This document shows positions 45,101-52,837 of a stretch of DNA of 64,000 nucleotides, one piece after another. How positions within the stretch are numbered: the stretch's first letter is position 1; the number at the start of each line of letters is the position of its first letter. Origin of the DNA: Azoarcus sp031556475 (GTDB taxonomy: Bacteria; Pseudomonadota; Gammaproteobacteria; Burkholderiales; Rhodocyclaceae); contig JAVBSY010000074.1 of the NCBI GenBank assembly GCA_031556475.1, positions 3,975 through 67,974 on the forward strand. Direction: 5' to 3'. The position numbers and the translations under genes are program-made. The notes under the pieces were generated by a model. It was not told the DNA's origin and ran no database searches. It worked only from the letters and a program-made list of their open reading frames with translations.

Positions 45101-45302
45101 AAAACGCCTCCGCGCCGTATCCTTCCAGACTCGCCGTGCGCGCCGCCCCGGCCAGCGGACGGGCGTGGTTCAAAATACGTTCGCGCATCTGCGCGGTGAA
45201 GCGTGCGCCGGCCAGGCACTCACGCACCACCTCGGCTTCGTCGCGACGGCAAGCGTCGCGCAGGCGCTCGCGCAACTGGGGCATGCGGGCATCGTCATTC
45301 AT
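42132..45302 (-). CDS. putA: Bifunctional proline dehydrogenase / delta-1-pyrroline-5-carboxylate dehydrogenase
   Basis: A 1056-aa PutA that oxidises proline to glutamate in two steps with substrate channelling. The proline dehydrogenase barrel (about residues 150-470) shows SVKLSALHPRYEPSQ, LTLDAEESDRL and MVRLVKGAYWDSEIK. The P5C dehydrogenase part (about 540-1040) shows SPWNFPLAIFVGQVAAALVA, FTGSTIVAR, ETGGQNALIADSSA and the catalytic Cys in SAGQRCSALR. There is no N-terminal ribbon-helix-helix DNA-binding domain, so it is not an autorepressor. It is convergent with dmeF. Confidence 0.97.
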   Translation of the reverse strand: MNDDARMPQLRERLRDACRRDEAEVVRECLAGARFTAQMRERILNHARPLAGAARTASLEGYGAEAFLHAYALSTPEGAALMGLAEALLRTPDDATRDCLIRDKLGHAEWLLRAGVAPSAYVQASAWALRFASRLQAEPPHADFLHQLTARAGEPLVRRAALTAIRLLGRRFVMGRDIGEALARATRAERAGGRHSYDMLGEAARSAADAQRYFDAYAHAIAAIGANAASAGFPTGSSAPSVFAAPSISVKLSALHPRYEPSQGERAVRELLPRVRALAGAACEYNIGLTLDAEESDRLALSLDIVEALARAPELAGWDGLGLAVQAYQKRALPLLDWLAALAHGTRRRLMVRLVKGAYWDSEIKAAQERGLADYPVFTRKLATDVSYLACARRLFADPVAFYPAFATHNAHTVAAVAELGEAAGPGVDWEFQRLHGMGKALHTAAGRQWGRPCRVYAPVGGHEDLLAYLVRRLLENGANTSFVKRIADASLPTDALLDDPAEALAALSDAGRVRHPRLPLPRDLYRDSDTPRENSAGVDLADARAVEALRHAVCASREVPLRAGPLIGGHAGTGEARAIVAPADHDDLVGYVADASGEDIERAFATAAAAFPVWLATPVETRAAALERAADLLQARQAEFVALIVREGGRTLAAAVAETREAIDFCRYYAQQARSVFGQPQTLHGPTGERNRLYWAGRGVFVCISPWNFPLAIFVGQVAAALVAGNTVLAKPAEQTPLAAAAAVRLLHEAGIPADTLQFLPGDGRVGAALVADRRCAGVAFTGSTIVARVIARSLAAGNGPLVPLIAETGGQNALIADSSALPEQIVRDALISAFDSAGQRCSALRLLCVQADIADRVIAMLAGAMDELVVGPPDDPATDVGPVIDADARAALDAHVAELAGYARPIRVCRLDPARATASTYFAPQAWEIDRAGRLHREVFGPVLHVLRWHADELNALCDAIAAFGYGLTLGIHSRIDATVERVRARLPVGNTYVNRSVIGATVGVQPFGGEGLSGAGPKAGGPHYLLRFATERTVSEDITASGGNTALLTDDAE

Positions 45303-45409
45303 CGTCGCGCCTCCCTGTTCATTTCGCCACCCTATCGACGACCTACCGGACCGGCCATGCCGGGCGATAATGTCGCCCCTGTGCTCACCCTTCCCGTGTT
45401 GGATCCGAC

Positions 45410-46324
45410 ATGCCTATCCAGTGGTTCCCCGGTCACATGAATTCGGCGCGCAAGCAGGCCGCCGAACGCCTCGCCGCCATCGACGTCGTCATCGAAGTGA
45501 CCGACGCGCGCCTGCCCGAGGCAAGCAGCAATCCGATGATCGCGGAGCTGCGCCGCTTCCGGAACCGCCCCTGCCTCAAGCTATTGAACAAGGCCGACCT
45601 CGCGGACCCTGCGGCGACCCGGGCGTGGATGGACTTCTACAACCGCCAGCCCAACGTCAAAGCAGTGGCAATGTCGGCCAAAAAACCAGCCGACGTCGCC
45701 CGCATCCCGGCGCTGTGCCAAAGCCTCGCACCACATCGCAGCGACGGCGTGAAGCCGCTGCGCATGATGATCATGGGCATTCCCAACGTCGGCAAATCGA
45801 CGCTGATGAACGCGCTGCTCAAGCGCAAAGTAGCGGCAGTGGGCGACGAACCGGCGGTGACCAAACAACAGCAGACCCTCGACCTCGGCCATGCAATGAC
45901 GCTCACCGACACCCCCGGCCTGATGTGGCCGAAGATCGCCTTCGACGCCGACGGCTACATGCTCGCCGCCAGCCACGCCATTGGTCGCAACGCTGTCATC
46001 GACGAAGAAGTGGCGGCTTTCCTCGGCGAGATCCTCCTCGCCCGCTACCCGAAGCTGCTCGCTGCGCGCTACAGCCTCGATCCCGTCGGAATGGACGGCA
46101 CGGCACTGGTCGAAGCCATCGGCAAGCGGCGTGGGTGCCGGGTAAAAGGCGGCGCGCTCGACCTGGAAAAAGCAGCACAGATTCTGCTGCTCGACTACCG
46201 CAGCGGCGCACTCGGCCGCATCAGCCTGGAAACGCCGGAAACGCGGGCAGCGATGGTCGCAGCGACTGAGCATGGTGAAGACGGCGAGGCTGGAAGTGGC
46301 GCCACGGCCGAGGAGAAACGCTGA
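45410..46324 (+). CDS. ylqF: Ribosome biogenesis GTPase YlqF/RbgA
   Basis: A 304-aa circularly permuted GTPase. The order is G4 NKADLAD near residue 62, G5 VAMSAKK, G1 GIPNVGKSTLMN near residue 126, G2 (PAVTKQQQT) and G3 DTPGLMWPK. The N terminus MPIQWFPGHMNSARKQ is diagnostic. RbgA assists late 50S assembly. It is divergent from putA. Confidence 0.93.
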   Translation: MPIQWFPGHMNSARKQAAERLAAIDVVIEVTDARLPEASSNPMIAELRRFRNRPCLKLLNKADLADPAATRAWMDFYNRQPNVKAVAMSAKKPADVARIPALCQSLAPHRSDGVKPLRMMIMGIPNVGKSTLMNALLKRKVAAVGDEPAVTKQQQTLDLGHAMTLTDTPGLMWPKIAFDADGYMLAASHAIGRNAVIDEEVAAFLGEILLARYPKLLAARYSLDPVGMDGTALVEAIGKRRGCRVKGGALDLEKAAQILLLDYRSGALGRISLETPETRAAMVAATEHGEDGEAGSGATAEEKR

Positions 46325-46828
46325 ACCCAGCGCAGGCGTGCATACGTTCTCGGCAGGCGGGATCGATGAATGCATGCTTTTGCCACGCGGAGCCAGCCGG
46401 CATCCGGCGCAGCCATACCGTCACTCCACACCCGGGAACAAAGCCCTTTGACGAGGCGCGGGCCTGGCCGGACACGATGCACCTACGGCAGCGACCGGGC
46501 CGTTCATCGCGTAAATACCGACATACCGTATCGCATGACAGGCCGGCCTGCCATGCCATCCCCTGAACTGCCGCTCCGCGCCTTGCCAATACATTGATTT
46601 CCACCATCTGCTGTCGAACCAGCATTGGCGGCAAAAGACCATCACGCTCCCTCAGTCGGACCGGCGTCACCCAACGGAAGCCGCCCTTCGTCGGCGCCAG
46701 CACCTGCCAACCTGCAATCCAGTTCGAACACGAGGCGAACTGGACCAACGTCATTTTCCTTCAATACCGCAATCGCTGATTATTCATATGTCGTGTTTAT
46801 CGAGACAGGGTTTTTCATTTACATCAAC
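46325..46828. other. Gene-poor region holding an IS remnant
   Basis: About 500 bp between ylqF and the Fur-box promoter with no intact gene. The minus strand of 46545-46650 encodes an IS21-like N-terminal fragment (annotated separately). The rest has no recognisable coding signal. Confidence 0.5.
46500..46754 (-). pseudogene. IS21-family transposase (IstA) N-terminal remnant
   Basis: The minus strand encodes MVEINVLARRGAAVQGMAWQ followed by AGLSCDTVCRYLRDER (start near 46617). This resembles the N-terminal helix-turn-helix of IS21 IstA transposases. The frame then loses similarity and no catalytic DDE domain or IstB follows. The fragment is a decayed stub; boundaries are approximate and identity rests on the HTH pattern alone. 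Confidence 0.45.
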
Positions 46829-46847
46829 AGTAATGATTATCAATACG
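46829..46847. promoter_or_regulatory. Fur box upstream of the small gene / S4 paralog pair
   Basis: AGTAATGATTATCAATACG matches the 19-bp Fur consensus at 13 of 19 positions, with the central palindrome intact. TTGACT at 46848-46853 directly follows and, with AAGAAT 17 bp later, forms a plausible promoter that Fur would block. A second weaker match lies at about 46868-46886. Confidence 0.65.
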
Positions 46848-46933
46848 TTGACTTTATTGCCACCATACATAAGAATAATTCTCAACAAAGCATCTTTGCT
46901 TACCTACATCCCCACACGCCAGGAAAGAGCAAC

Positions 46934-47203
46934 ATGGAAACCGACGACATGCCACTCGACCTCAGACTGGCAGCGATCATCACGTTGTTGTCATCCTCCG
47001 CATTGCGGGGTGCGACAGCCAACAAGACCGCGGCACTCCAGTCGCATCTGGAAGCTGCGGCGTTCGCTGCCGATGAGATTGGCCCCCACCTGAAAGACGC
47101 CCTGGAGCAAACCCTGGCCAAGTGGCACAAGGTGCATTGCCACTCCGCCTCGATTTCCGTCGCCCCCTGCCTCATGACGGCCCCCAGCAAGAATTTCCAT
47201 TAA
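46934..47203 (+). CDS. Small protein of unknown function, predicted iron-regulated
   Basis: An 89-aa protein starting METDDMPLDLRLAAIITLLS, with a moderately hydrophobic, Ala-rich helical body and His/Cys residues near the end (KWHKVHCHS). AGGAAAGAGC precedes the ATG at 46934. It follows a Fur-box promoter by about 80 bp and precedes the S4 paralog by 20 nt, so the two are likely cotranscribed. I do not recognise the family. Confidence 0.65.
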   Translation: METDDMPLDLRLAAIITLLSSSALRGATANKTAALQSHLEAAAFAADEIGPHLKDALEQTLAKWHKVHCHSASISVAPCLMTAPSKNFH

Positions 47204-47223
47204 TTCATCACCAAGGTTCACCT

Positions 47224-47844
47224 ATGTCTCGTTATACCGGTCCCCGCCTCAAGGTTATGCGTGCCCTTGGCATTGATCTTCCGGGGCTTGCCCGCAAATC
47301 AATGCAGGATCGTCCCCAGCCCCCTGGTCAGCACGGCGCCCGCAAGGCATCGGGCCGCAAATCGGAGTTCGGCCTGCAGTTGATGGAAAAGCAGAAGCTG
47401 CGCTTCAACTATGGCGTCTCCGAACGCCAGCTACGCCGGGTGGTACTGGACGCCAAGAGACAGAAAGGGGCAACCGGCAGCAAGATCGTCGAGTTCCTGG
47501 AACGCCGGCTGGACAACCTCGTGTTCCGCGCAGGCTTCGCCCCGACGATTCCGGCCGCCCGGCAACTGGTCAGCCACGGGCACGTTGCGTTGAATGGCCG
47601 GCGGGTAACGATCCCCTCCATCCGCTTGCGGGTTGGCGACATCTTTGGCCCGACCGAAGCGGGAAAGAAGATCGATCTGGTCCGCGCTACCCTCGAAGAT
47701 CCCGCACTGGAGCGTCCGGAGTGGATCGCTCTCGATACGACCACGCAGACGGCACGGCTGACCCATCTCCCCGACGGGCAGGATGCCGCGCCATTCCCTC
47801 TCGACCTCCAGCGCATCGTCGAGTTCTACGCGACACGCATCTAG
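47224..47844 (+). CDS. Cysteine-free paralog of 30S ribosomal protein S4
   Basis: A 206-aa S4-family protein. The family N terminus is present (MSRYTGPRLKVMRALGIDLP, then PPGQHGARK). The S4 RNA-binding domain has LEFRRLDN-like FLERRLDNLVFRAGF, ARQLVSHGHVALNGR and the VNIPS-like VTIPSIRL. It contains no cysteine at all, whereas housekeeping S4 proteins of this lineage normally keep one or more. It lies outside any ribosomal operon, behind a Fur-box promoter and one small gene. It is probably an alternative S4 used when iron (or another metal) is scarce. The housekeeping rpsD must be elsewhere. Confidence 0.88.
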   Translation: MSRYTGPRLKVMRALGIDLPGLARKSMQDRPQPPGQHGARKASGRKSEFGLQLMEKQKLRFNYGVSERQLRRVVLDAKRQKGATGSKIVEFLERRLDNLVFRAGFAPTIPAARQLVSHGHVALNGRRVTIPSIRLRVGDIFGPTEAGKKIDLVRATLEDPALERPEWIALDTTTQTARLTHLPDGQDAAPFPLDLQRIVEFYATRI

Positions 47845-48154
47845 CGGGGCATCGCCCTGGGCAGTCGTCGTTGTACTTATTCCGGGCTTCACAAGCAGGC
47901 GGCAGACTCGGCTCAAGGCCGATCCGCCTGCAGGCCGCTCCCCGACGCTCGTCTCTCCCGTTGCCGGTCAATAGCGCCGAATCCGGTCTATCGGCATGCG
48001 CCCCCTTTCTGCGTGTCTCTCATCCACCTGAACAGCGATCAATCGCGAAAACCGGGGCAGGCCGGAAAGATCAAGAACGTTTGCCTGATACCTTCAGCGA
48101 ATCACAATAGCGTTCGCCGGAAACATGAAAGCATGGGGACATGCCACGTACTGG
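47845..48154. other. Intergenic region without recognisable feature
   Basis: About 310 bp between the convergent S4-paralog and DUF533 genes. No coding frame with a ribosome binding site and no clear terminator hairpin was found. Confidence 0.5.
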
Positions 48155-48880
48155 CTATTGGTTGGCCTGCTGCAGCTGACGCGCAATCTCTGTACGCAGT
48201 TGAGGCTCCAGCTTGAGTTTTTCGGCCAGAGAATCCAGATAGCCCTTCTCGCGATCATTTTGCACATCGATGATGGCAAGGCTGACCAGATACATCTCGG
48301 AAGCCATTTCAGGCGAGATGGCCAGAGCGGCGATTTGATCGATATCCAGGGGTTTCCGGATTTCCTGCTGGACCCAGTCGACGGTTTCCGCATCGCCGAT
48401 CTGATTCACCTGATCCCGGATGAGCTGCTTTTCGCGCTCGTCGAAATGCCCGTCGGCTTTGGCGGCGGCAACGATGGCGGATAACATGGTGCGGCTGTGG
48501 TTTTCCACCTGCTCGGCAGGCATGTCGTTGAACTCCAGCGCCGCCGCGGCCTGTTGTTCGACCGGAGAAGTCTGCTGCGCCGGAACATTGGCAGGACGTT
48601 CCTTGTTTGCCTGCCAGTTGCGATAGGCCGTGATTGCAATCGCCCCCAACGCCGCGGCACCGCCATAAGCGGCGACTTTGCCACCCACTTTCCTGACCTG
48701 TTTGTTGTTCAAGAGCAATCCTGCCAGAAGGCCTCCTCCTACACCGGACAAGGCGCCCGTAATGGCGGGATGGCCGAGTAGCCCGCCCTTTCCCTGCTGC
48801 AGGCTTGGTACCGGTTGTGAAGTCGCGATGCCTTGAGCGCTTTGCATCAGTTGATCAAGTAATTGTTTGGCATTGAACAT
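48155..48880 (-). CDS. DUF533 / TerB-like membrane-associated protein (YebE-like)
   Basis: A 241-aa protein. A glycine-rich hydrophobic segment (HPAITGALSGVGGGLLAGLL, about residues 36-57, and GGKVAAYGGAAALGAIAITA) is followed by a charged linker. A helical domain with MLSAIVAAAKADGHFDERE then resembles TerB-like DUF533 proteins such as E. coli YebE. It is probably inner-membrane associated. No function is established for the family. It is flanked by intergenic DNA and IS debris. Confidence 0.83.
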   Translation of the reverse strand: MFNAKQLLDQLMQSAQGIATSQPVPSLQQGKGGLLGHPAITGALSGVGGGLLAGLLLNNKQVRKVGGKVAAYGGAAALGAIAITAYRNWQANKERPANVPAQQTSPVEQQAAAALEFNDMPAEQVENHSRTMLSAIVAAAKADGHFDEREKQLIRDQVNQIGDAETVDWVQQEIRKPLDIDQIAALAISPEMASEMYLVSLAIIDVQNDREKGYLDSLAEKLKLEPQLRTEIARQLQQANQ

Positions 48881-49027
48881 CGCAATTCCTCTCTGATTGG
48901 TGTCCGGGCGTATTGTGCACCATCAGGATGTCACCGCCCTAAAGCCATTCAAGCCATTGATTATATGAAAAAACCGAACCATCCCGGTCTTTGCGGAGGC
49001 TCCGACGCTTGAGAAGATGGAGCCCTG

Positions 49028-49204
49028 ATGAACCTGAAAACGAAGAAGTACCCTCCCAAAGTTCGCAAACGCACGGTACGCATGGCGGCCGAATCCCGCA
49101 GCGAGCATGCCTCGCAGTGGGCGGCGATCGGGTCCATTTTGGCAGCGGCAGGCGCCATGACGACCCATCTTGCTATGGCGGCGAGGGTGCTGACCCAAAC
49201 CTGA
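49028..49204 (+). pseudogene. IS3-family transposase OrfA remnant
   Basis: The frame starting at 49028 reads MNLKTKKYPPKVRKRTVRMA and then ESRSEHASQWAAIGSI, the N terminus of IS3-type OrfA proteins (PPEVRERAVRMV...SQWAAI). Similarity stops at about position 49147 and the frame ends at 49204 without the leucine zipper or OrfB. It is a truncated remnant. Confidence 0.65.
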
Positions 49205-49477
49205 CCCGTTTCCCCAGCCACCACCAGCGACTGATGGCGTGCCTGAAACGCTTCGTCTGCCGCACTCATTCGACGAAGGCCTACCCATGATGTATCCCTT
49301 GAACCATCAAGTATTGCAAAACCATGCCGTTAACGTGGATACGAATCCCTCGCAAAAATGATTCTGGCGTCGTTGCCCCGCCTTGCCGTACTTACACGCA
49401 CGGTCTGCGACGGAGCGCTTGGGCAGAGCCGCTTCGCCAGAGCTTCCAAGCCGCATGACCTTCGGAAGGGAGAGGCA

Positions 49478-50311
49478 ATGAAAATCGACGCGCAAAGCAC
49501 ATCTTCGTTCTCGCAAACACTACGGCAACTGGACGAGTCCAGGAACGAACGCAGAAAACAGATGGCTTCTCAGAAGGAAGCGGAAAGGCTTTCGGCTCTC
49601 GAATCGCTGCGGAACATGCCAAGTGCCGCGGAAACGCGCAAGGCCGCAGCGCAGGCTCGCATGGCGCAATTGAAAAGCCAGTTGGAATCTTTGATGAAAT
49701 ACTCCATGGGCAGCGTCAATCCGCGGCTCATTGCCCAACTGGCGAAAGAACTGAAAAGCCTGGTCGCGCAGTACGGAGGCACTGGCGTTTCCATCCCGTC
49801 GGTTCCCTCGGCTTCGGCGGACTCGCAGACGAATGCGAACGCCGCTCAGGACGCATCCGCCGCCGATGACGCGCCCTCGGAAACAGCCGCCGCATCCTCC
49901 GAGGCGGAAATCCAGAGCGCTCTCGCGGCGGCTTCCGCAGCGGCTACGGCCGCCGGCTCGGAGGCTGCGGCCGACGACAAGACGCAGGCACGGACTTCGT
50001 CCGCAATCCCGGGGGAGGCGCACGCCAAGCAATCGGGGAATTCCGCCGACAAGGCGTTCTTCGAGGAAGCCAAGAAATTGGCCGGGATCATCAAGGCACT
50101 GCTGAAAAAAGGCAGGGAAGTGGACGCGGAGGACGAAAAGAAAGCGAAGAAGGCTATTGCGGAGATGGACGAAACCATCCGCAAGGTCGAATCCAATGTC
50201 ATGAACGGAGAATCGTCTCGCATCGGATTTTCCTATGAATCAAGCGGCGCTCCGGTTTCGGCTCCCGAGAGTTCCGGGAATGTCGCCACCTTCGTTTCGA
50301 CCTATGCCTGA
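49478..50311 (+). CDS. Coiled-coil, low-complexity protein of unknown function
   Basis: A 277-aa soluble protein starting MKIDAQSTSSFSQTLRQLDE, with GGGAGAGG upstream. The first 100 residues are heptad-rich helix (Arg/Lys/Glu). The middle (about 115-190) is an Ala/Ser/Asp-rich low-complexity linker, and a second charged coiled coil covers about 195-245. There is no signal peptide or membrane helix. I do not recognise the family. The composition resembles structural or surface-appendage accessory proteins, but this is not evidence of function. Confidence 0.65.
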   Translation: MKIDAQSTSSFSQTLRQLDESRNERRKQMASQKEAERLSALESLRNMPSAAETRKAAAQARMAQLKSQLESLMKYSMGSVNPRLIAQLAKELKSLVAQYGGTGVSIPSVPSASADSQTNANAAQDASAADDAPSETAAASSEAEIQSALAAASAAATAAGSEAAADDKTQARTSSAIPGEAHAKQSGNSADKAFFEEAKKLAGIIKALLKKGREVDAEDEKKAKKAIAEMDETIRKVESNVMNGESSRIGFSYESSGAPVSAPESSGNVATFVSTYA

Positions 50312-50576
50312 TTGTTGGCTTCGTTTGGCCGCTCATTGAGCAAGGGGTATCTGCGAATACGCAGCCTCGCGAAAGCGGGATGTGGCGCAGGGCAATCGCG
50401 AAAATCCCACCCGAGCCGGAGCAACTGAGCGCGGTATCGATCAGAAGTGGCGGCGATAAGCCTACAACGCCTTGATGCCCCCTTTACGTGGCGTTGGATC
50501 TAGGCGGATGAGATTGAACGTGATGTGCTTCAAGACGGCGATGTTATGGGCGGATATGAAATGTGGTGAAACGCCC

Positions 50577-50596
50577 CCGATTTACTCCCACTCGAT
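50577..50596. repeat. guaA-type att site, copy 1
   Basis: CCGATTTACTCCCACTCGAT. The complement reads ATC GAG TGG GAG TAA, coding Ile-Glu-Trp-Glu-stop as at the 3' end of guaA, a frequent integration target for genomic islands. It is identical over 20 bp to copy 3 at 60280-60299. Confidence 0.75.
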
Positions 50597-50658
50597 CATT
50601 CATTGGATCCTCAAACGCCCGTGATTACTGGATTTGCAGGGATCCCAAAGTCCTTCGT

Positions 50659-50677
50659 ACCGTCAGTGATACCGTCA
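50659..50677. repeat. ACCGTCA repeat pair, next to att copy 1
   Basis: Two ACCGTCA heptamers start 12 nt apart. The same motif recurs beside att copies 2 and 3, so these look like integrase arm-type binding sites or regulatory iterons. Confidence 0.5.
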
Positions 50678-51007
50678 AAAGCTGCAGGCTTTGGTGACAC
50701 GTCGTTGCCAACCCGACGAGGCCTCAGCACCAAGGATAGGCCGAAGCCCCCTTCGCCACAACCAACCGAGTTCGGCCGATGCCGTCGCCCGCTCGCCAGC
50801 GACGATGGCGCGGTTCGGCAAGCGCACGCCGACCAAGTGCCAGATCCTCCTTAAGCCGCTGGGTCAGGCCTTGCTGGATTTCGCGCACCATGCGTTCTCT
50901 CGCGGCCAATGGCTAAGCCTGAATACCGCTACAGCTTTCGCAACACAGGATAAATTGCCTTATACTGTAACTAATTTTGTACATAAATCGAGCCTACGGA
51001 GTACGCC

Positions 51008-51310
51008 ATGTCCATCTCAGCCAGCGATGTGATTCCGCTGTCCCAAGCCAGGGCCAATCTGTCCGAGCTGGCCGAGCAGGTGAAGGCCGGAGCCGAGAAA
51101 ATCGTCACCAAAAACGGGGAGAGCTACGTTGCCATCATCGATGCGCAGCGGCTGGATTACTACCACCAGTTGGAGCGTGAACGCATCCACTTGCTGCTGA
51201 TGGGAGATGCCAGCAAGGGCCTGACTGATGTAGCTACGGGAAAGGTCAAGGAAGCCCGTAGCGCCCTCTCCGCCCTCAAGCGGCGCCGTGCCGCTCGAAC
51301 AGCCGATTGA
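51008..51310 (+). CDS. Type II antitoxin, Phd/YefM family
   Basis: A 100-aa protein with the Phd/YefM N-terminal DNA-binding domain: VIPLSQARANLSELAEQVKA and then KNGESYVAIID. The C-terminal part would wrap the toxin. It overlaps the downstream toxin gene by 23 nt, the normal arrangement, and should autorepress the operon. Confidence 0.9.
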   Translation: MSISASDVIPLSQARANLSELAEQVKAGAEKIVTKNGESYVAIIDAQRLDYYHQLERERIHLLLMGDASKGLTDVATGKVKEARSALSALKRRRAARTAD

Positions 51311-51713
51311 CCGACCGAATCGCGTTGTGACAGCCAACCACGCCGTCAAACTCACAGCCAACTTCGAGCGTAATCTCGAAGAAGTTGAAGCGTTCCTGCG
51401 GGAAGCCGAAGCCCCACAGGCTTTCGATGCGCTGCTGGACGAACTGACAGATACCGTCATCCCCAATCTGGAGCGCTTTCCCAGGATGGGTCGGTCATTC
51501 CTCGGACGCCCCATCCGCTCCGTGGAAACGAACAACGGCATCGCTCGCCTGACCGAGCAATTGAACGCCATTGCAGAAGGCAGCGAACTGCGCGAGTACG
51601 TGATGACGCACTACCTGTTGCTGTATGCGCAGATCAAAGGCACGGTATATCTGCTCTCGATCCGCCACTACCGACAGCTTTCGTTCGATCTGGCAAGTCA
51701 CTGGCCAACGTGA
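51288..51713 (+). CDS. Type II toxin, RelE/ParE family
   Basis: A 141-aa frame from a GTG at 51288. The ParE/RelE fold pattern is visible: VKLTANFERNLEEVEAFLRE, then FPRMGRSFLGRPIR and YLLLYAQIKGTVYLLSIRHY. A later GTG at 51327 would give a more typical length of 128 aa. ParE toxins poison gyrase and RelE toxins cut mRNA; the subtype is not resolved. The antitoxin gene precedes and overlaps it. Confidence 0.85.
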   Translation: MPLEQPIDRPNRVVTANHAVKLTANFERNLEEVEAFLREAEAPQAFDALLDELTDTVIPNLERFPRMGRSFLGRPIRSVETNNGIARLTEQLNAIAEGSELREYVMTHYLLLYAQIKGTVYLLSIRHYRQLSFDLASHWPT

Positions 51714-51736
51714 GCAGATAGACCAAGGGGGCAGCC

Positions 51737-51952
51737 ATGACGCCGGAAACCAAGGCCCGTCAACAGATCGAGCAAAAGCTCGAACAAGCCGGTTGGGTCA
51801 TTCAGGACATGAAGCAGTTCGACTTGTCGGCGGGTGTCGGCGTCGCTCCGCGCGAATATCCCACCGCTACGGGTCCGGCCGACTACGTGCTCGAATCATC
51901 AACGAGCGGATTGGTACCGTTTCAGTTTTGGTTGCGGTCCAACTGGAAATAG
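51737..51952 (+). pseudogene. Type I restriction endonuclease HsdR, N-terminal stump
   Basis: A 71-aa frame whose first 55 residues match the start of EcoEI-type HsdR: MTPETKARQQIEQKLEQAGW and VGVAPREYPTATGPADYVLE. Similarity stops where the family has the D-x-K nuclease segment, and the frame ends at 51952. GGGGGC lies upstream of the ATG. It is the remnant of an R subunit deleted along with any HsdM and HsdS. Confidence 0.7.
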
Positions 51953-51959
51953 GTCAGTG

Positions 51960-52070
51960 GCGCGGAAAAGCGCGCGCATCGCAGACGCATGCCGCCACGA
52001 TCTGCGACCTTGTAGAGGGTTTCACGGAGTTTGCACTCGAAGGACGAGGTTTGAGCATTGATCTTTCCTG
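51960..52070 (-). pseudogene. Tyrosine integrase N-terminal fragment (module A)
   Basis: The minus strand reads LRETLYKVADRGGMRLR, the arm-binding (DUF4102-like) start of P4-type integrases, and then stops matching. It is fused to the hsdR stump within a few bases, so one deletion removed most of both genes. Confidence 0.55.
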
Positions 52071-52154
52071 ATCGAGACGGCCGATTGCCGCCCATCAACA
52101 GACCGGCAAATGCTCGCAAAGGCGCATGAAATCTAGCTTTCCGAATCAATTTCT

Positions 52155-52235
52155 ACCGTCACGGACGGTATTGCCGTGACGGCTGGATTTCGCTCTAGCC
52201 GAAAGAGCTCATCCGTACCGTCAGATTTACCGTCA
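52155..52235. repeat. ACCGTCA repeats beside att copy 2
   Basis: ACCGTCA at 52155-52161, 52217-52223 and 52229-52235 (last two 12 nt apart), plus inverted copies near 52166 and 52177. They lie between the integrase fragment and att copy 2. Confidence 0.5.
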
Positions 52236-52381
52236 AATGCATCACCAGGAAACACCAGAAATGTGACAATCAAGGAGAGGAAATGATTTGAAATCAACAA
52301 GTTATGAATGAACGCCCGCTAATGCAATTATTCTGCGCACCACACGTAACTTGTTGTCTTATAAGAGAAAATAAATACTCC

Positions 52382-52397
52382 TCACTCCCACTCGATT
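52382..52397. repeat. guaA-type att site, copy 2
   Basis: TCACTCCCACTCGATT. It shares ACTCCCACTCGAT with copies 1 and 3, and its leading TCA completes a guaA-like stop codon on the complement. It separates module A from module B. Confidence 0.7.
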
Positions 52398-52480
52398 ATC
52401 AACAATCGCACAAAACCATTTTACGGCAATGACTTGCAAAGCGACTTCCCGCTGATGCTATGAGGAATACCATTCCCAAC

Positions 52481-52687
52481 TCACGAGCGAGCATTTAGCT
52501 TCCTCTGCCGGCGGGCAATGGCCTCTTCCAGCGTCTCCCCTGGCTGCCACCCGTAAAGATCGCGGACGCTCTTCGTCCTCGCATGGCCTGGCGGCTTGAA
52601 CTCGTAGCCAGCAGCAGCCATCTCGGCCGCCATGTCCTCGGTGATGAAAAACGGCTCGGCTTGGTCTTCCCGATGCGGCTTCGTCAT
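52481..52687 (-). CDS. Small conserved island-end protein, unknown function (copy 1)
   Basis: A 68-aa protein with the core AEPFFITEDMAAEMAAAGYE, then FKPPGHARTKSVRDL and GWQPGETLEEAIARRQ. A close paralog lies at 60385-60591, in the same position about 100 nt after an att repeat and in the same orientation. The family is not recognised. An accessory role in integration or excision, or a small regulator, is possible; that is inference from position only. Confidence 0.7.
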   Translation of the reverse strand: MTKPHREDQAEPFFITEDMAAEMAAAGYEFKPPGHARTKSVRDLYGWQPGETLEEAIARRQRKLNARS

Positions 52688-52837
52688 GCTGCTTCCTCCT
52701 GGCGTTCATCCTGGCCGGGGGCCGTTTATGCGCTTCGGCTGTCCTACGCCTTCACCAGCTTCGCTGGCGCTCCGATCGCAGATGCAGCCGGTGATGCTGC
52801 CATCCTTGATGCGCGCGACGGCCTCGTCAAAAAATCT

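Larger units (their letters stand above)
50312..51007. other. Non-coding left end of the integrative region
   Basis: About 700 bp lacking a convincing gene. It contains the first guaA-type att repeat (50577-50596) and a pair of ACCGTCA repeats (50659-50677). The AT-rich last 60 bp contain TGTA-N10-TACA at about 50966-50983, a possible operator for the toxin-antitoxin pair. Confidence 0.55.

Noticed and set aside
46829..46847. Zur box instead of Fur box
   Set aside because: The match to the Fur consensus (GATAATGATAATCATTATC) is better than to the Zur pattern (GTTATA core); Zur control remains possible but is not favoured.
50724..50909. 61-codon minus-strand frame near the toxin-antitoxin promoter
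   Set aside because: No ribosome binding site, no similarity and atypical composition.
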